Shown one piece after another: positions 21,950-32,900 of a stretch of 64,000 nucleotides of DNA; the first letter of the stretch is position 1; each line of letters opens with the position of its first letter. This stretch comes from Takakia lepidozioides. Lineage: Eukaryota > Streptophyta > Takakiopsida > Takakiales > Takakiaceae. The notes under the pieces are model-generated. The model searched no databases. It had not been told where the DNA came from and saw only the letters and a program-made list of their open reading frames with translations. Position numbers and translations under genes: made by a program. Location of the stretch: positions 73,594,001 through 73,658,000 of the forward strand of contig CM060733.1 of NCBI GenBank assembly GCA_030704615.1. The letters run 5' to 3'.

Positions 21950-23842
21950 GATATGCGCGATTTGTGCACTCCAGTTATAGACCATGCATGATAGTTTAAG
22001 GTGGTAACACTCCCTTCGCATTCCCATTAAGATATCATGCTTGGACACTGGATTTTATGATCAATTATGGAGTGCTTTCCTTTCAGCACCCTTTATTCAT
22101 TTGTTGTTGCAATTGGCTTTGGACCAACCCGTGCTGGTACCATTGCCATGGGTTCTGCCTGCAATGTTTTCTTGCCATGGATTCGGCACACGCCACAAAA
22201 GGCCATCCAGACCATCCTCTGGAAATGCTCCAATGTTGTTTCAAACATCTCCACATTGCAATGGATACAACACTGACATTAGATGAGTGAAAGTGAGACT
22301 AGACCTCCAGCCAGCCGGCTTTCCCACATCAAATTGAAGGGGATCTGTAGATTATAGATAACGGCTGTTGCCTTCTCAATGTCTTTTCCAATGACCTCTG
22401 CAATAAACTGGGGTATAAGATCCTTCAAATCACAAGTTTGAGCATCACACACAAGCCACTTACGGGGATAGAGTTTCCAATGCGAACCATTGGTCTTTTA
22501 TTGATAGCATTGTTGTAAAATACATGGACCAACATGGTCAATTTCGGAATGACATATAGTACGCTTTCATGTACTATGTAAGCATGCAACTATGTACCAG
22601 TGACGTGGCTTGTTCGCCACTTAACCTGTTTGCCCATTCAGCCAGCTCCACATTGTCTTGGATTTTGCATGCTGGATTGTGAGGCCATCCACACCGTCCT
22701 CTGGAAATGCTATCATGGGGTTTCAGCTATGTCCACATTTCCCTGGATTATGCCTACACGAAACAAGGCCAACTGCATTCAGCACCCTCCACTTTATTAT
22801 AGTATTGCAGCAACATTCAAAGCACTTCAATTTGTATCCATCGAAAACATCTAGGCTGGAAAAAGACATTGTTGCAGCAGAACTTAGGAAAATACTTCTC
22901 CCCTTCCACTACACACGTGAAATGAAAGAAGCCAACCAACAGCATACCAGCCAAGAAATATGAACCAGCCAAGAAAAGAGCCAATATATGCAGTGAAGGT
23001 CGACACTAAATGAAACTTATCCAACACTTACATTAGAGGAGGGAAGCTAAGTCTTACCTCCATAAGCTTGCCCACATCAAATTTGGGAGCTTTCAGAATT
23101 TCTCCTTTCCGGTTGAATGAACTTGGCTACAAGATCCTTCAAATCGCAAGTTTGAGCTTCACACACAATGAACTTGCAGGGATTGAGCTTCCAATGCGAA
23201 CCATGAGTCTTATATTGATAGCATTGTTGTAAAACACATGGACCAACAATGACAGTCTCTGGAATGACATATAGTACAGTAATGACATATAGTACAGCAT
23301 GTCGCTTCCAGTTGACCATCTACCCATGTAGGTTTCTTGTACCTATCCTTCCACAGGGAATCATAGGTAATGTGGAGCTTGAAATCCAGCCCTCTTGGAT
23401 GAATGTGGACCCACACTCTATCCCTGCTCCTTCAGCTATCCATGCCTCTAACAGCCTACAATTCTACCAGCAAACACCCCAACCATACTGGTGTGGAGTT
23501 CTTCCCCAAAACACCCCAACCCTACTTATCACAATCTGAAATGCATCTGCTTCTCTCTGTAGTCCAACAGGCATTCGCCTTTTTGTCTCCATTGTCCCAC
23601 CATTGGGGTCGGAAAGTGTTCTGTAGTGTGAATGCAGGGGGTAAAAATTCAAGTTTTTGTTTGGCATCAGGTTTCGGCACTACTACAAAGGGAGTGCCCT
23701 TCGTGCTAATGAACGGGAGGAATTGTCCATAACTTGAGGTAATTCCATGGAAAGACTATGCTATTGATCTGCCAAGAACAAAATATGGCTAAGTTATGAC
23801 ATGCACCTTTTTCATCCCTAGGATGAATGATTTTCATCCATG
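21950..23842. repeat. Imperfect direct duplication downstream of TNP2; no clear gene
   Basis: Two degenerate copies of the same sequence: blocks at about 22,203 and 22,686 (ccatcc, then tcctctggaaatgct) and at about 22,420 and 23,132 (ATCCTTCAAATC, then CAAGTTTGAGC). The offsets differ (483 and 711 bp), so the second copy carries an extra insertion of about 230 bp. Short open frames on the minus strand (such as WVDGQLEAT near 23,310) resemble a piece near 58,100 (WVDGQLEAA), close to the other TNP2 fragment, so this may be remains of an accessory CACTA gene. No start, full ORF or known domain is visible. Confidence 0.5.
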
Positions 23843-26004
23843 ATGTTGAACCCTAGAAGCAGGATGTGAAATTCGAAGGGGAAGAGTGCGTGTATCTTTT
23901 CGCAGCTGCTGCAGTGGTGTTGGCAGCACAGGATATCTGAGAAAGTTCCACCTACGCAAAGGGTATCAGCTTGCTTTTAAGAGAAACGTTAAGAGCTCCT
24001 GCTTGGCTTTCTGTGCAAGAAGAAGCGGTGCCACCTTCTTCGTAAGCAATGATCAAACCTGAGGGATCAGGTTTGTGATAAGGGCGGTGCACCACTGCTG
24101 TCGCCATTGTCTTGATGAGCACATTAATGAGGAGATGGAGCGGCTCAGCAGGTGTTGGGGGATGAGAAATGTAGGCTGGTGTGTATAGCGCCTCAGGTTG
24201 TCTGTGATCAAATCTTGTAGCTACTGTCTGTTTTTGAGCTTTAGGACCAGATCACTTTGTAAGGGAAGAATGTAAGCATCTTTTCGCAGCTGCTGCAGTG
24301 GTGTTGGCAGTACAACATATCTTAGGAAGTTCCACCTGCGCAAAGGGAATCAGCTTGCCTTAAAGAGCGACGTTAAGGGATCTGGCTTGGCATTCTGTGC
24401 AAGAGGAAGCGGTGCCGCCTTCTGGTGTGTATGGCGCTTAAGCTATCTATAATTAAGTTTTGTATCTGCTCTCTGTCTTAAGGGCTGTAGGACCAGATCA
24501 CTTCATAGGGAAGAAATGCACATGTAGAAGGATAGGGTAGAGGTTGGCAGGCACAAGGATGTGCCAGCAGCTGAAGCAGAGCCGTCATGCCTTAATGAGG
24601 ACTGGAATCACGATAAGAAGAAACGTCGGAAATGGCTGACGAGGGAGATGACAAGGTGCCTTCTTGACAGGCAGACCCACCGCTTCAATGAGTATAAGAC
24701 AGATAAGTTCGAAGAGTGGCCCCCCTTTTTGGTGACTTAGAAATCGCTTTGTGAAGTTTGGACTGTCTCTTGTATGTAGTAAGAGACACTGACATGTGAG
24801 GAAGAAAAAGAGCTTTGGAAATGGAATGAAGACACTGGACTTCAAACCAGGATGGACTGGAGATGGATGCACCTGTTGTTACATTGTACAGTAGGAAAAA
24901 TGAATGGAAACAGGGTTGACTCGTTGCTGGGACAGAATGGTTGCTGTTGTCGTATTCTTGTTCTTTGTTTCAGCGTCATGAGCTTGTACAAACAATCTAG
25001 CCTGGGATGTTGACACATTGCAGTCAATGTGGAACTAGCTTAGTAGGTAGAGGAAACCAGTGAGGGTTAGATAGAACTGTTTGGAAACAACAAGAAGGGA
25101 TGATGTGGATGGGGCAGAAAAACCAGCATCTGTTTGGGTTTGGATCTGATTCTCAGAGTGCTCTCAGCATGTGAACCACTGAGGTTCACAGTTGATGGGA
25201 AAAAGAGAGCCGGGTGTGTAAATTGAGACCTGTAGAAGGGTTGAGAGCTGTCTTGGGCAAATGGCTACACCTGGGAAAAGTGGAGTGTGAAGCATCTGTC
25301 ATTGGCAAGAGAGGGACTGATAAAAGGGCTGATTATATCTTGTGTGACCAAGGTTGATTCCAATGCTGGGTGCACTGGATGCTTGGCTGAATGCGCATTG
25401 CATTGCATCATAGACATGCTACAGTGGAAAGAGTGAGGAACCTACTCACCCTGAAAGAAAGAGAGAGGGAGAGAGAAAAGGACATAAGGGAGAGAGCTGA
25501 CCAGCAAGAGGGGATGGTGAGGAATGGATGATTGGGGAGGTAAGATAAAGAAAGCATGAACCCATGAAGGGCCAAACTGGTGGGCCTGCAACTCATGGCA
25601 GATCTGAGTTGCCTCCTTCTAAATCGTGATCTTATTACAAAGGGGCTTCCACGTGTTGCTGACCAAGGGAGCTGCCCACAAGGGCAGTGGTCATCACTGA
25701 CGTAGGGCTGGTTGCATCACCGAAGACAGCATGGTAACATGGCTGGTGCAGTGTACCAGGGAGAGGATGTCGTGTAGAAGTAGAACCACGGGTGAAAACA
25801 ATACAGACTCCCCATCCATGTCTTCTCTTCCGCTGCGGCGTGGATGAGGATTGTGTGAACTCTGATCATGAAGGACCTGAGGGAAACCCACACCGAGTGA
25901 CGATGGTTGGATCACTGAGAGGAGAGCTCCTTTCCTTCCCTCCGATTGACCTGGGGAGGAGCACAACTAGACTTGCACAGAAGGGGATTCACGCCCCTTC
26001 TTTT
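23843..26004 (+). mobile_element. Solo LTR related to the LTR at 12,006-13,941
   Basis: Aligns in blocks with the LTR at 12.0-13.9 kb through the common end GGGGATTCACGCCCCTTC. The sequence after it (CACACTACAG) is neither a primer-binding site nor gag, so only the LTR remains. The left boundary near 23,843 (TGTTGAACCC) is a guess. It contains a partial tandem duplication of about 380 bp (starts near 23,885 and 24,266). It lies between the TNP2 region and the CACTA terminus at 26,979. Confidence 0.65.
23885..24650. repeat. Tandem duplication (about 380 bp unit) inside the solo LTR
   Basis: ATCTTTTCGCAGCTGCTGCA at about 23,892 recurs at about 24,271, followed in both by GTGGTGTTGGCAG, the CTTCTTCG/GCCTTCTGG block and a GGACCAGATCACTT block. 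The copies are diverged, so the event is not recent. Confidence 0.75.
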
Positions 26005-26660
26005 CACACTACAGTTCACCCCAAAGCTTCTCCTCACCTCTATTATATGTTTTTGGATACTTCCCTGCTGCCACACTGGCAATAACTTGCCAAAGTCACT
26101 CCAAACCACCACAGATGTACCCAACGACCTAACTTACAGAATTCAATATGCATCTTGTGGCCGAGTCTGATGAGAGGGCAACACAGGCTGAAATAGGTTG
26201 AAGAAGAAGGTGCCCTACCACATTGTCCTTGACATGTCCTGACCCATGGAGGATTTGACCGATGACCTCTTGTGTGTGCTGCTTGTGTCTGTAGTCAGGT
26301 AATGTCGGATTGGTCTGTCAGATCGAACCACTACGGCGTAGATGAGTAGTCAGAGATAAACACGCTTGCTAAGACCAAGCTGACTCTCCCAAGAACGGCG
26401 AGCTCGCTTGTCCTCGTCTCGTCTCCTCCTCCTCTTCTCCTTCGTGCATCATTTGCTCAACGCCTCCATCCCACGCCCCTGCATATCCTGCTATCATCGC
26501 GTTCCATCCCTCAGCTATGTGGTGTGGCGCAGGAGACAAAAAGACGCCAAGTCCCAGCCCTCCTTTCTGTTCACGATTACACTAATGGGCAACCTTATTA
26601 GCAATTTTTTTAACTTTTTTAAATCTAATGGGCAACCTTATTTGCATTATATGTGCCTTC
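26005..26660. other. No recognisable gene
   Basis: Between the solo LTR and the CACTA subterminal region. Short open frames only, without motifs; an A/T-rich segment at about 26,585-26,635 repeats GGGCAACCTTATT twice. Confidence 0.5.
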
Positions 26661-26979
26661 AAAATGACACGTGTAGTGATGTAGTCGTATAAATAGAGCT
26701 CTGAAACCATCTTCAGTCATGGAGTCATAAGATTCCATGAAACGTCGTCCACGTGTAGTCAAACATATCACACTAGTCATATAAATCATCATTGTCATCA
26801 TGGTCAACAATGTTTGACCAATGCTCCCTAACTTTCCGGAGTCATGTAGTGATATCCATTACTACAAAGTCATAAAACTAAAACCGTAATGCATTTCAGC
26901 GCTCTGTAGTCATGTACCTAGTGCAGTTTTTATGACTCCGCCAAACCCGTAGTCCTAAAAACGCTCATCTCTTGTAGTG
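26660..26979 (+). mobile_element. CACTA right terminus with subterminal repeats
   Basis: The segment ends CGCTCATCTCTTGTAGTG at 26,979; the reverse complement starts CACTACAAGAG, the CACTA terminal motif. The 300 bp before it carry many short AGTCAT/ATGACT and GTAGTC motifs in both orientations, typical of subterminal transposase-binding repeats. The sequence right after it is methyltransferase coding sequence, so a CACTA element inserted into that gene copy. The matching left end was not found; the TNP2 gene at 18.9-21.9 kb may be the same element. Confidence 0.6.
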
Positions 26980-26982
26980 CAG

Positions 26983-27342
26983 AAACAGTAGTTCAGTGTG
27001 TCAATGAGAGTTTCTTGGTGGCTCTGGACGGACGGGCAGCCAAGTTGGCATACATCAAGACCATGGAGGGTCTGAAGGGCAGAGCACTGAAGAAGGCGGC
27101 TGAAGCAGAGCCTTCCAACACCCCTGGGTTTCTGAAGATGGTCTCGTTATTTGAGAATGTGTGTGCAGGGAAGGATTGCAGGAGGGGCGGAAAAGCCACA
27201 AAATGGTCTTGCGATATGATCAACTTGGATATTCCGGACGGAGAGCCTGTGGAAGGACTGCAAGGTTTGCCATCTTGGAACAGGTACTCTGAGGACTTTT
27301 GGAAGAAAGGATTCGGGCTCGCCCGCATGGTGTTGGACGAGA
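26983..27342 (+). pseudogene. ParB-like/methyltransferase-like gene, copy 3 (middle fragment)
   Basis: Reads VQCVNESFLVALDGRAAKLA, then KKAAEAEPSNTPGFLKMVS, then SCDMINLDIPDGEPVEGLQG and WNRYSEDFWKKGFGLARMVLD before a stop. It matches copy 1 from about 10,050 to 10,400. Here the stretch across the copy 1 frameshift near 10,240 is open, showing the ancestral frame. The candidate motif IV again reads LDIPD rather than DPPY, so this tetrad is conserved in the family and is not a copy 1 mutation. The fragment is bounded on the left by the CACTA terminus and ends abruptly before the DDGGCVVV strand. Confidence 0.6.
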
Positions 27343-28852
27343 TAATTTGACAGAAGCTGTTTGAACTACAGCCACATAGTCGATACCACACTGCGCAATG
27401 CAACCTGTCTGGCTGCCTCGTCCTCATTGTCATCATCAGCAGAGGTGATGGGGTGCAATTTTCTCCATTGATGATAGTGCCGATTCAAGCAAACAAGCAA
27501 TTAATTAGATGGCCTGTCAGACTCTGGCTTTACCAACGGCTTTCTTGAAGGGATCAACAAGCTCCCCGTTTATAACTCTCTTCACAAGCTGGCAGCGGTA
27601 GCCCAAATGTTGGTTGTCCTCCAAGTGCCGTAACAACTATGCAAGTTCCGAACACTTCAATCCAGCTTTACCGTGGCTTCCTTGCCATCCTCCTGCCTGT
27701 GCTGCCACTTCTCAAGTGCCTAGAAAGAAAGTGAAATGTCAAGCTGACTTTCATACCTCATCAACAGGTCGTTTCTCGGTAGCAGCCAGTGCTAGTACGT
27801 GAGTTTCCCCACATCCACTCTTAAACAACCACTCCAACTGCTATTGCCTATCGCCATGCCATATGAATCTACAGACTTTGTAGAGTATGTATCTATATAA
27901 CGGGGGCTTCCCATTTTGTATTGGTCTACGGAAAAGCATCTCTAGTGCCGACAAGTTGGGCCGCCCAGGACGCAAAGATCGCTGGTGTCGGCCATACACA
28001 TAACCGAGAGCAAGACATCATGCTCCGACAATTATAGGCTGGAAATCCACAATTGTACAAACATGCCAGTATTCTGATCAAGAGATTTGGGAGGTGCGCT
28101 TCCCCTCTTTAAATCTGTGTCTAGTAAATGCTCCTAGTAGCAACTGGAAAACACCAAAATTATTCCTCTGTGTGGCTCAGGGAAGCAAACAAGTACTAAA
28201 CTGGATTGACCTGATAACCAAGGACCTAGAAGGGCTACTATGTGATTGTATCTTGCAAAGTTCAGGGTGGATAGTCAGAAATAGGTGATCAGTAAAGGTG
28301 AGTATTGGTTGGCAACCTGCTCGAAGATTAAGTACTCCTTTAAGTGGCTCCTGGTTGTCTGCATGCTTTGCGGAAATACCAACTTGCTGGCAGTGTTCAG
28401 CAATTGGAAGAAAAGCTAGAGTCTTCTAGGTATCTTTCTAGGCAATGTCTGGTTGTGGTTTCTAGCAATAAGCATTGCATCCTGATGAAATAATCGGTTA
28501 AACGAGAGGAATCGACCACATGCATGTATTTGCATATACTATACCACCAGACCATGACACATGACAAACCAAAAGACATGCACACATATGTGCACACGTC
28601 GGTAGATACCAGGTAGGTAAATACTTAGTGACTTTGCACCAGTTTTTCTCCTGCTCCTCCCTCTGTTGCTGAACTAGATGTCACTGGGGTCTCATGTCAT
28701 ACAGCTAGGACTGACTAAATGCAAACAGACCTACAACCATGTGCACAGGCAGACACATGTATACATACACCAATAGTGTTAGACCCTTTAAAAAATACCA
28801 GGAATAAATAACAAGTGATAGCAATAATAAAAGACTATGGTCTGGTATGCAG
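27343..28852. other. No gene assigned; one short possible coding relic on the minus strand
   Basis: Mostly without coding signal. On the minus strand about 27,510-27,650 reads HLEDNQHLGYRCQLVKRV followed by INGELVDPFKKAVGKARV and a stop, which looks like a real C-terminal peptide but is not recognised. The right part may be an intron of the ABCC gene; no exon with a Walker A motif was found. Confidence 0.35.
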
Positions 28853-29324
28853 TGTTGGAGAATGGAGAGAATTGGAGTGTGGGACAGAGGCAGCTCTTCT
28901 GTTTGGGGCGTGCCCTTTTAAAGCGTAGTCGCATTCTGGTGCTGGACGAAGCCACAGCATCTGTTAATGCGCAGACAGATGCATTAATCCAAAACACTGT
29001 GCGAGAAGAGTTTGGGGCATGCACCATCATTAGCATCACGCATCAAATACCCACTGTCATGGATAGTGACATAGTGCTTGTCCTGGATGCTGGTAAGCAT
29101 TTGTATCATATGTGCACATCAGATAATCAGTCCTCTTTCATCATTAGACTTTGAACCTCATTTTGACCTGACAATTTGAGCTCTTCTCATGGACAGGTAA
29201 GGTGAAAGAGTACGACAGCCCTACAAAGCTATTGGAGAACCCATCATCCATATTTGCCTCCTTGGTTCAGGAGTATTCCAGGTGGTCAAGTAGCACCATG
29301 GACTTGAGAGCTCTTGACAAATAG
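28853..29324 (+). CDS. ABCC (MRP) transporter, C-terminal nucleotide-binding domain exons
   Basis: Exon 28,853-29,092 follows acceptor ATGCAG and ends at donor GTAAGC. It encodes the end of the second nucleotide-binding domain: signature [18 protein letters not shown], Walker [12 protein letters not shown] and an H-loop region [13 protein letters not shown]. The last exon 29,197-29,324 gives [26 protein letters not shown] and a short tail to TAG. Order and spacing match plant ABCC full-length transporters, ATP-driven exporters of conjugates at vacuolar or plasma membranes. The preceding exons, including Walker A and the transmembrane domains, are not found in the 1.5 kb upstream, so the gene is either truncated or has a long upstream intron. 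The usual AHR of the H-loop reads THQ here. It converges on the sphingosine kinase gene. Confidence 0.8.
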
Positions 29325-29996
29325 TCTTCTCTGCATGCTAATTCCCTTGAATGTAAGCTCTCCTCAAATCTCCTTGACAATAAGGTCTGGCCTACGCCAT
29401 CCATTGCAATACGTGTGAGGCAATTCATTAGAAAGTTTTATGTTTTTGGTGGTGGTCTGCAATTATCAATATGCCTGACACTCCTAAGGAGCATGTAAAG
29501 TATTCATCATTCTTACTCTACAAAGTATTAGCCATATAGTGCAACCTTCCAACAAGAATTTTAGTTGTTACTGTTTACTGCTTCAATAACTGCACTTTTC
29601 AACTGAGAATGGCTTTGACTTCCTGGTGTGCGTGTTAAGAAGTTTCTTTCATCCCACAAACGAGAGCAAGTGCAATTTCCAAGCTACTAGCTTGAAAATT
29701 CTCAGCTGACATGCCATTGCATGACTAAGAACTTCCTTTCAAATCCACCATTACTGCCATGCTATGCAGTGCAATGTAGGAAACCAGCACAGCTTCAAAG
29801 TGTACGATTGCCAAAGCCCTTGGAAGTCCATTATCGCGATAATCGGGGATCACCAAAACCTCCATTGAACAAAAATAGGGTGACTTGCAAGAAGGTATGC
29901 CTCCTTTGAGGGGCCAACCAACGAATTGACTACTGTACCATTGAGAGGAGCGGCTGTCAAGGTATCTGTGCCATGAATCCCTTCAATCCAGAGGGG

Positions 29997-32900
29997 TCAA
30001 GAGGGGCAAAAAACTGTGGCCAACCCTCTTTCGACCGACACATCAATTGTTGGCCCATAAACCATGGGATCGGTGCTTCCATCACCCATGGAGCCATGGC
30101 CCCGGGCAAGAACTTCCCCATCTAAGTCAACATAACCCCCTTGCGTGTCACTGGCATAGCGCCCACCAGGAGCAAGTCGGAAGGCCTTTACCTGTCACAA
30201 AATGCATCATACACAGCATGTCAGCCCTCACTTACAACATGGAATACTAAACTACCTGGCATGTGTGGATGGGGAGGGAGAGATAGAGAGAGAGGCATCT
30301 TTGTGTCATCCAACTGGGGCAATCCAGGTTCAATACATGCAGGAGGATGGTGGATGCACATGGTTGCTGGCTGGCAACACTGTACACCATCACATGGCCA
30401 CAGAAGTGCTCTCTATTTCTAGCTGCTCTTTTCCCAGCTGGGATACCTTCTGTACAGAGGTACAAAACTTACTTTTACTCTAGCGAGCGCCCATTGTGGA
30501 AGGCCCTTACACTACTTTAGATCTGCATTTTGCATGACTACTAAATTTAGCCTCAATTAAAAGGTCAGACAGACACAGAGCCTGATGGTGAAACATAAAA
30601 TTCAAATCTTTTACAGCCTGACCATGTATCCAGAGGAAAATTGTGTTGTATGGAGGGGTGCTTACTACCGGTGGTTGCACAAACCAGCATGGTTGGTAGA
30701 TTTCTAAGCTGTAAGGGAATAAATAGCATTAGATCTCCAGTGGTCAAACCCCCTTAAAGTGGCTCCATGATGACTGCAAGCGTTCTTGTGATCTAGGCTC
30801 TGTTACTGGATTAACATTTTGGGCAGTTACCCATGCTTTGCATCTGGATAAGCATCTGGATAAGAATTGTTGGGCAGTTACCCATGCTCAAAGGGTTTTA
30901 CCTTCAGGTACTGCACATATTTGGACTTGATGTGACTCCCAGTCTGGATCTTCAGGAGGAGACGAAGCAATGACAGTCGGGGACAGTCCCGGATGATGAT
31001 TAAGTCTAAGAATCCATCTGAAAACTGCAGCCCATGGTAGAAAATAAACATCAAATTACTTGATAGGATGATTGAACCCTTAGCTCAATCTCTTCGCCAC
31101 CTGTGAAATTTTCCTACACTCACACACTAGAAAGATCTCCTAAAGACGTAATTATCCTCCCAGGGGACCTTGTTTAGTTGTGTATGATAGGGCTCACCCC
31201 TGAAAGGGGGCAGTACCTGCATGGGGACGAGGCTCTTATTTCCGCTGGCTTCGGCCAGTGTCTCTTCTTCTTTTATCCTCACAGGTGGGGGACACTAAAA
31301 GGATAGTAACAGCATAGATGATATTTATGGGTACAAGTTGATTGTATGCTCTGTACCTTCCCCAAGATGTGACACATGATATTTTGACCACTGCCAGTCA
31401 GTGTGCTGGGTAGGACAAATGTGAGCAGGGGGCTATGATTGCACTGCAATTCACACTGTAGGCACAAATTATCTGGCGGGATTAGGCCTACAGACCATCC
31501 CATTATACGCCCAAATGCTAAACACTTACACAACAAACTACTTTTTAGTGTAGGAAATGGTCTTCATAATGTCCACTGGAAGATCAAAGGAAGGGATCAA
31601 GAGAGAATACCTTTGCTAAAGGGGCTGACAGGACGTGCTCACCCGCATACGGCACATTGTGGAGCCAAACAAGGATGAAGGCGCCATCCATGGCTCGCCA
31701 CTCTGCCTGACTAGGAACTGATAATGGCCCAGAGTAACCATTTTTTCGCCAGCTTCTCTCACTGTCAGCATCAGTGTTTTGTAAGAGGGCCTTCACTTCC
31801 AGCTCACTACTATAAGGACCCCCTGTTCCCTCCGAACCTGGAGCTGGGATGTAAGCAAAACTGCCCATGTATCGCCGCAAATTCACAATTCTAATCAAAG
31901 TCTGCCACACCCCACATGAAGGTAAGTGAGGAGACTCCAGGGGATTACATCTAAGCAAATATTTTCCATGTGCTTCTTCATACCATAAATGAACCAGGCG
32001 AGCATACGGACACCTATCTGGTTACCTCTAGTGCATTTCAGGATAGTGGACACTGGACAGAGACAGCAAAAGCAGGAGAGAGGATCTAGGGGGCTGGGAG
32101 CAAGAAGGGGGAAAGGCAGCAAGAGAGGAAAGAAAGAAGGAAGAAATGAAATGAATGAAATGGTACTTTATAAGAAGAAATGAAATGAAATGAAATGGTA
32201 CTCTATAATGTCCGCGGAAAGCTCAAAGAGCTTATGGGACAAAATGGGAAAAACAAGAGAGAGGAAACAAAACCAGAGCCAAAAAACAGCCCAAAAGCAA
32301 CTACTGCTCAAGAGATTGTCTAATGGTCAAGGCCTTGTGCAGGTAAGCTGCCAAAGAAATGAAATGAAATGGTACTTCATAACGTCCGCGGAAAGCTCAA
32401 AGAGCTTATGGGACAAAATGGAAAAAAAACATGAGAGAGGAAACAAAACCGGAGCCAAAAAACAGCCCAAAAGCAACTACTGCTCTAGGGATTGTCTAAG
32501 GGTCAAGGCCTCGTGCAGGTAAGCTGCCAAGCATTTCTGATCCTCATAGTGGAAGACTTCAGTGAGAGATTGAGTTCCGCGGAATAGACAGTGGAATCTC
32601 CCACGGATCTCATAATATAAAGGGCAATAAAAGAAGAAATGTTCTTCAGTTTCAATTCCGAATCAGGTCTCATCCCTCCTCAACTCAATTCTCCATCAGC
32701 CCTCACATTCTCAAGCTGTCCAGCCCATACGTCTCTCTCACCCAAAACGACAACACGAGAAAAGGCCCTATCTTCTATGCAACCACTGGCTATCTAGTAT
32801 CCGAGTCCAATCGTGCTCATCAAGGATCGCTGCCCCAGGTCGCTGCCCACCGGCCATGTTCTTCAATTGCCCAGAGTTGTCAGTCTTCTGACACACAAAC

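Noticed and set aside
23677-23693. CACTACTACAAAGG as the left end of the CACTA element
   Set aside because: It resembles CACTA termini but does not match the right end (CACTACAAGAG) and lacks subterminal repeats, so it was not called.
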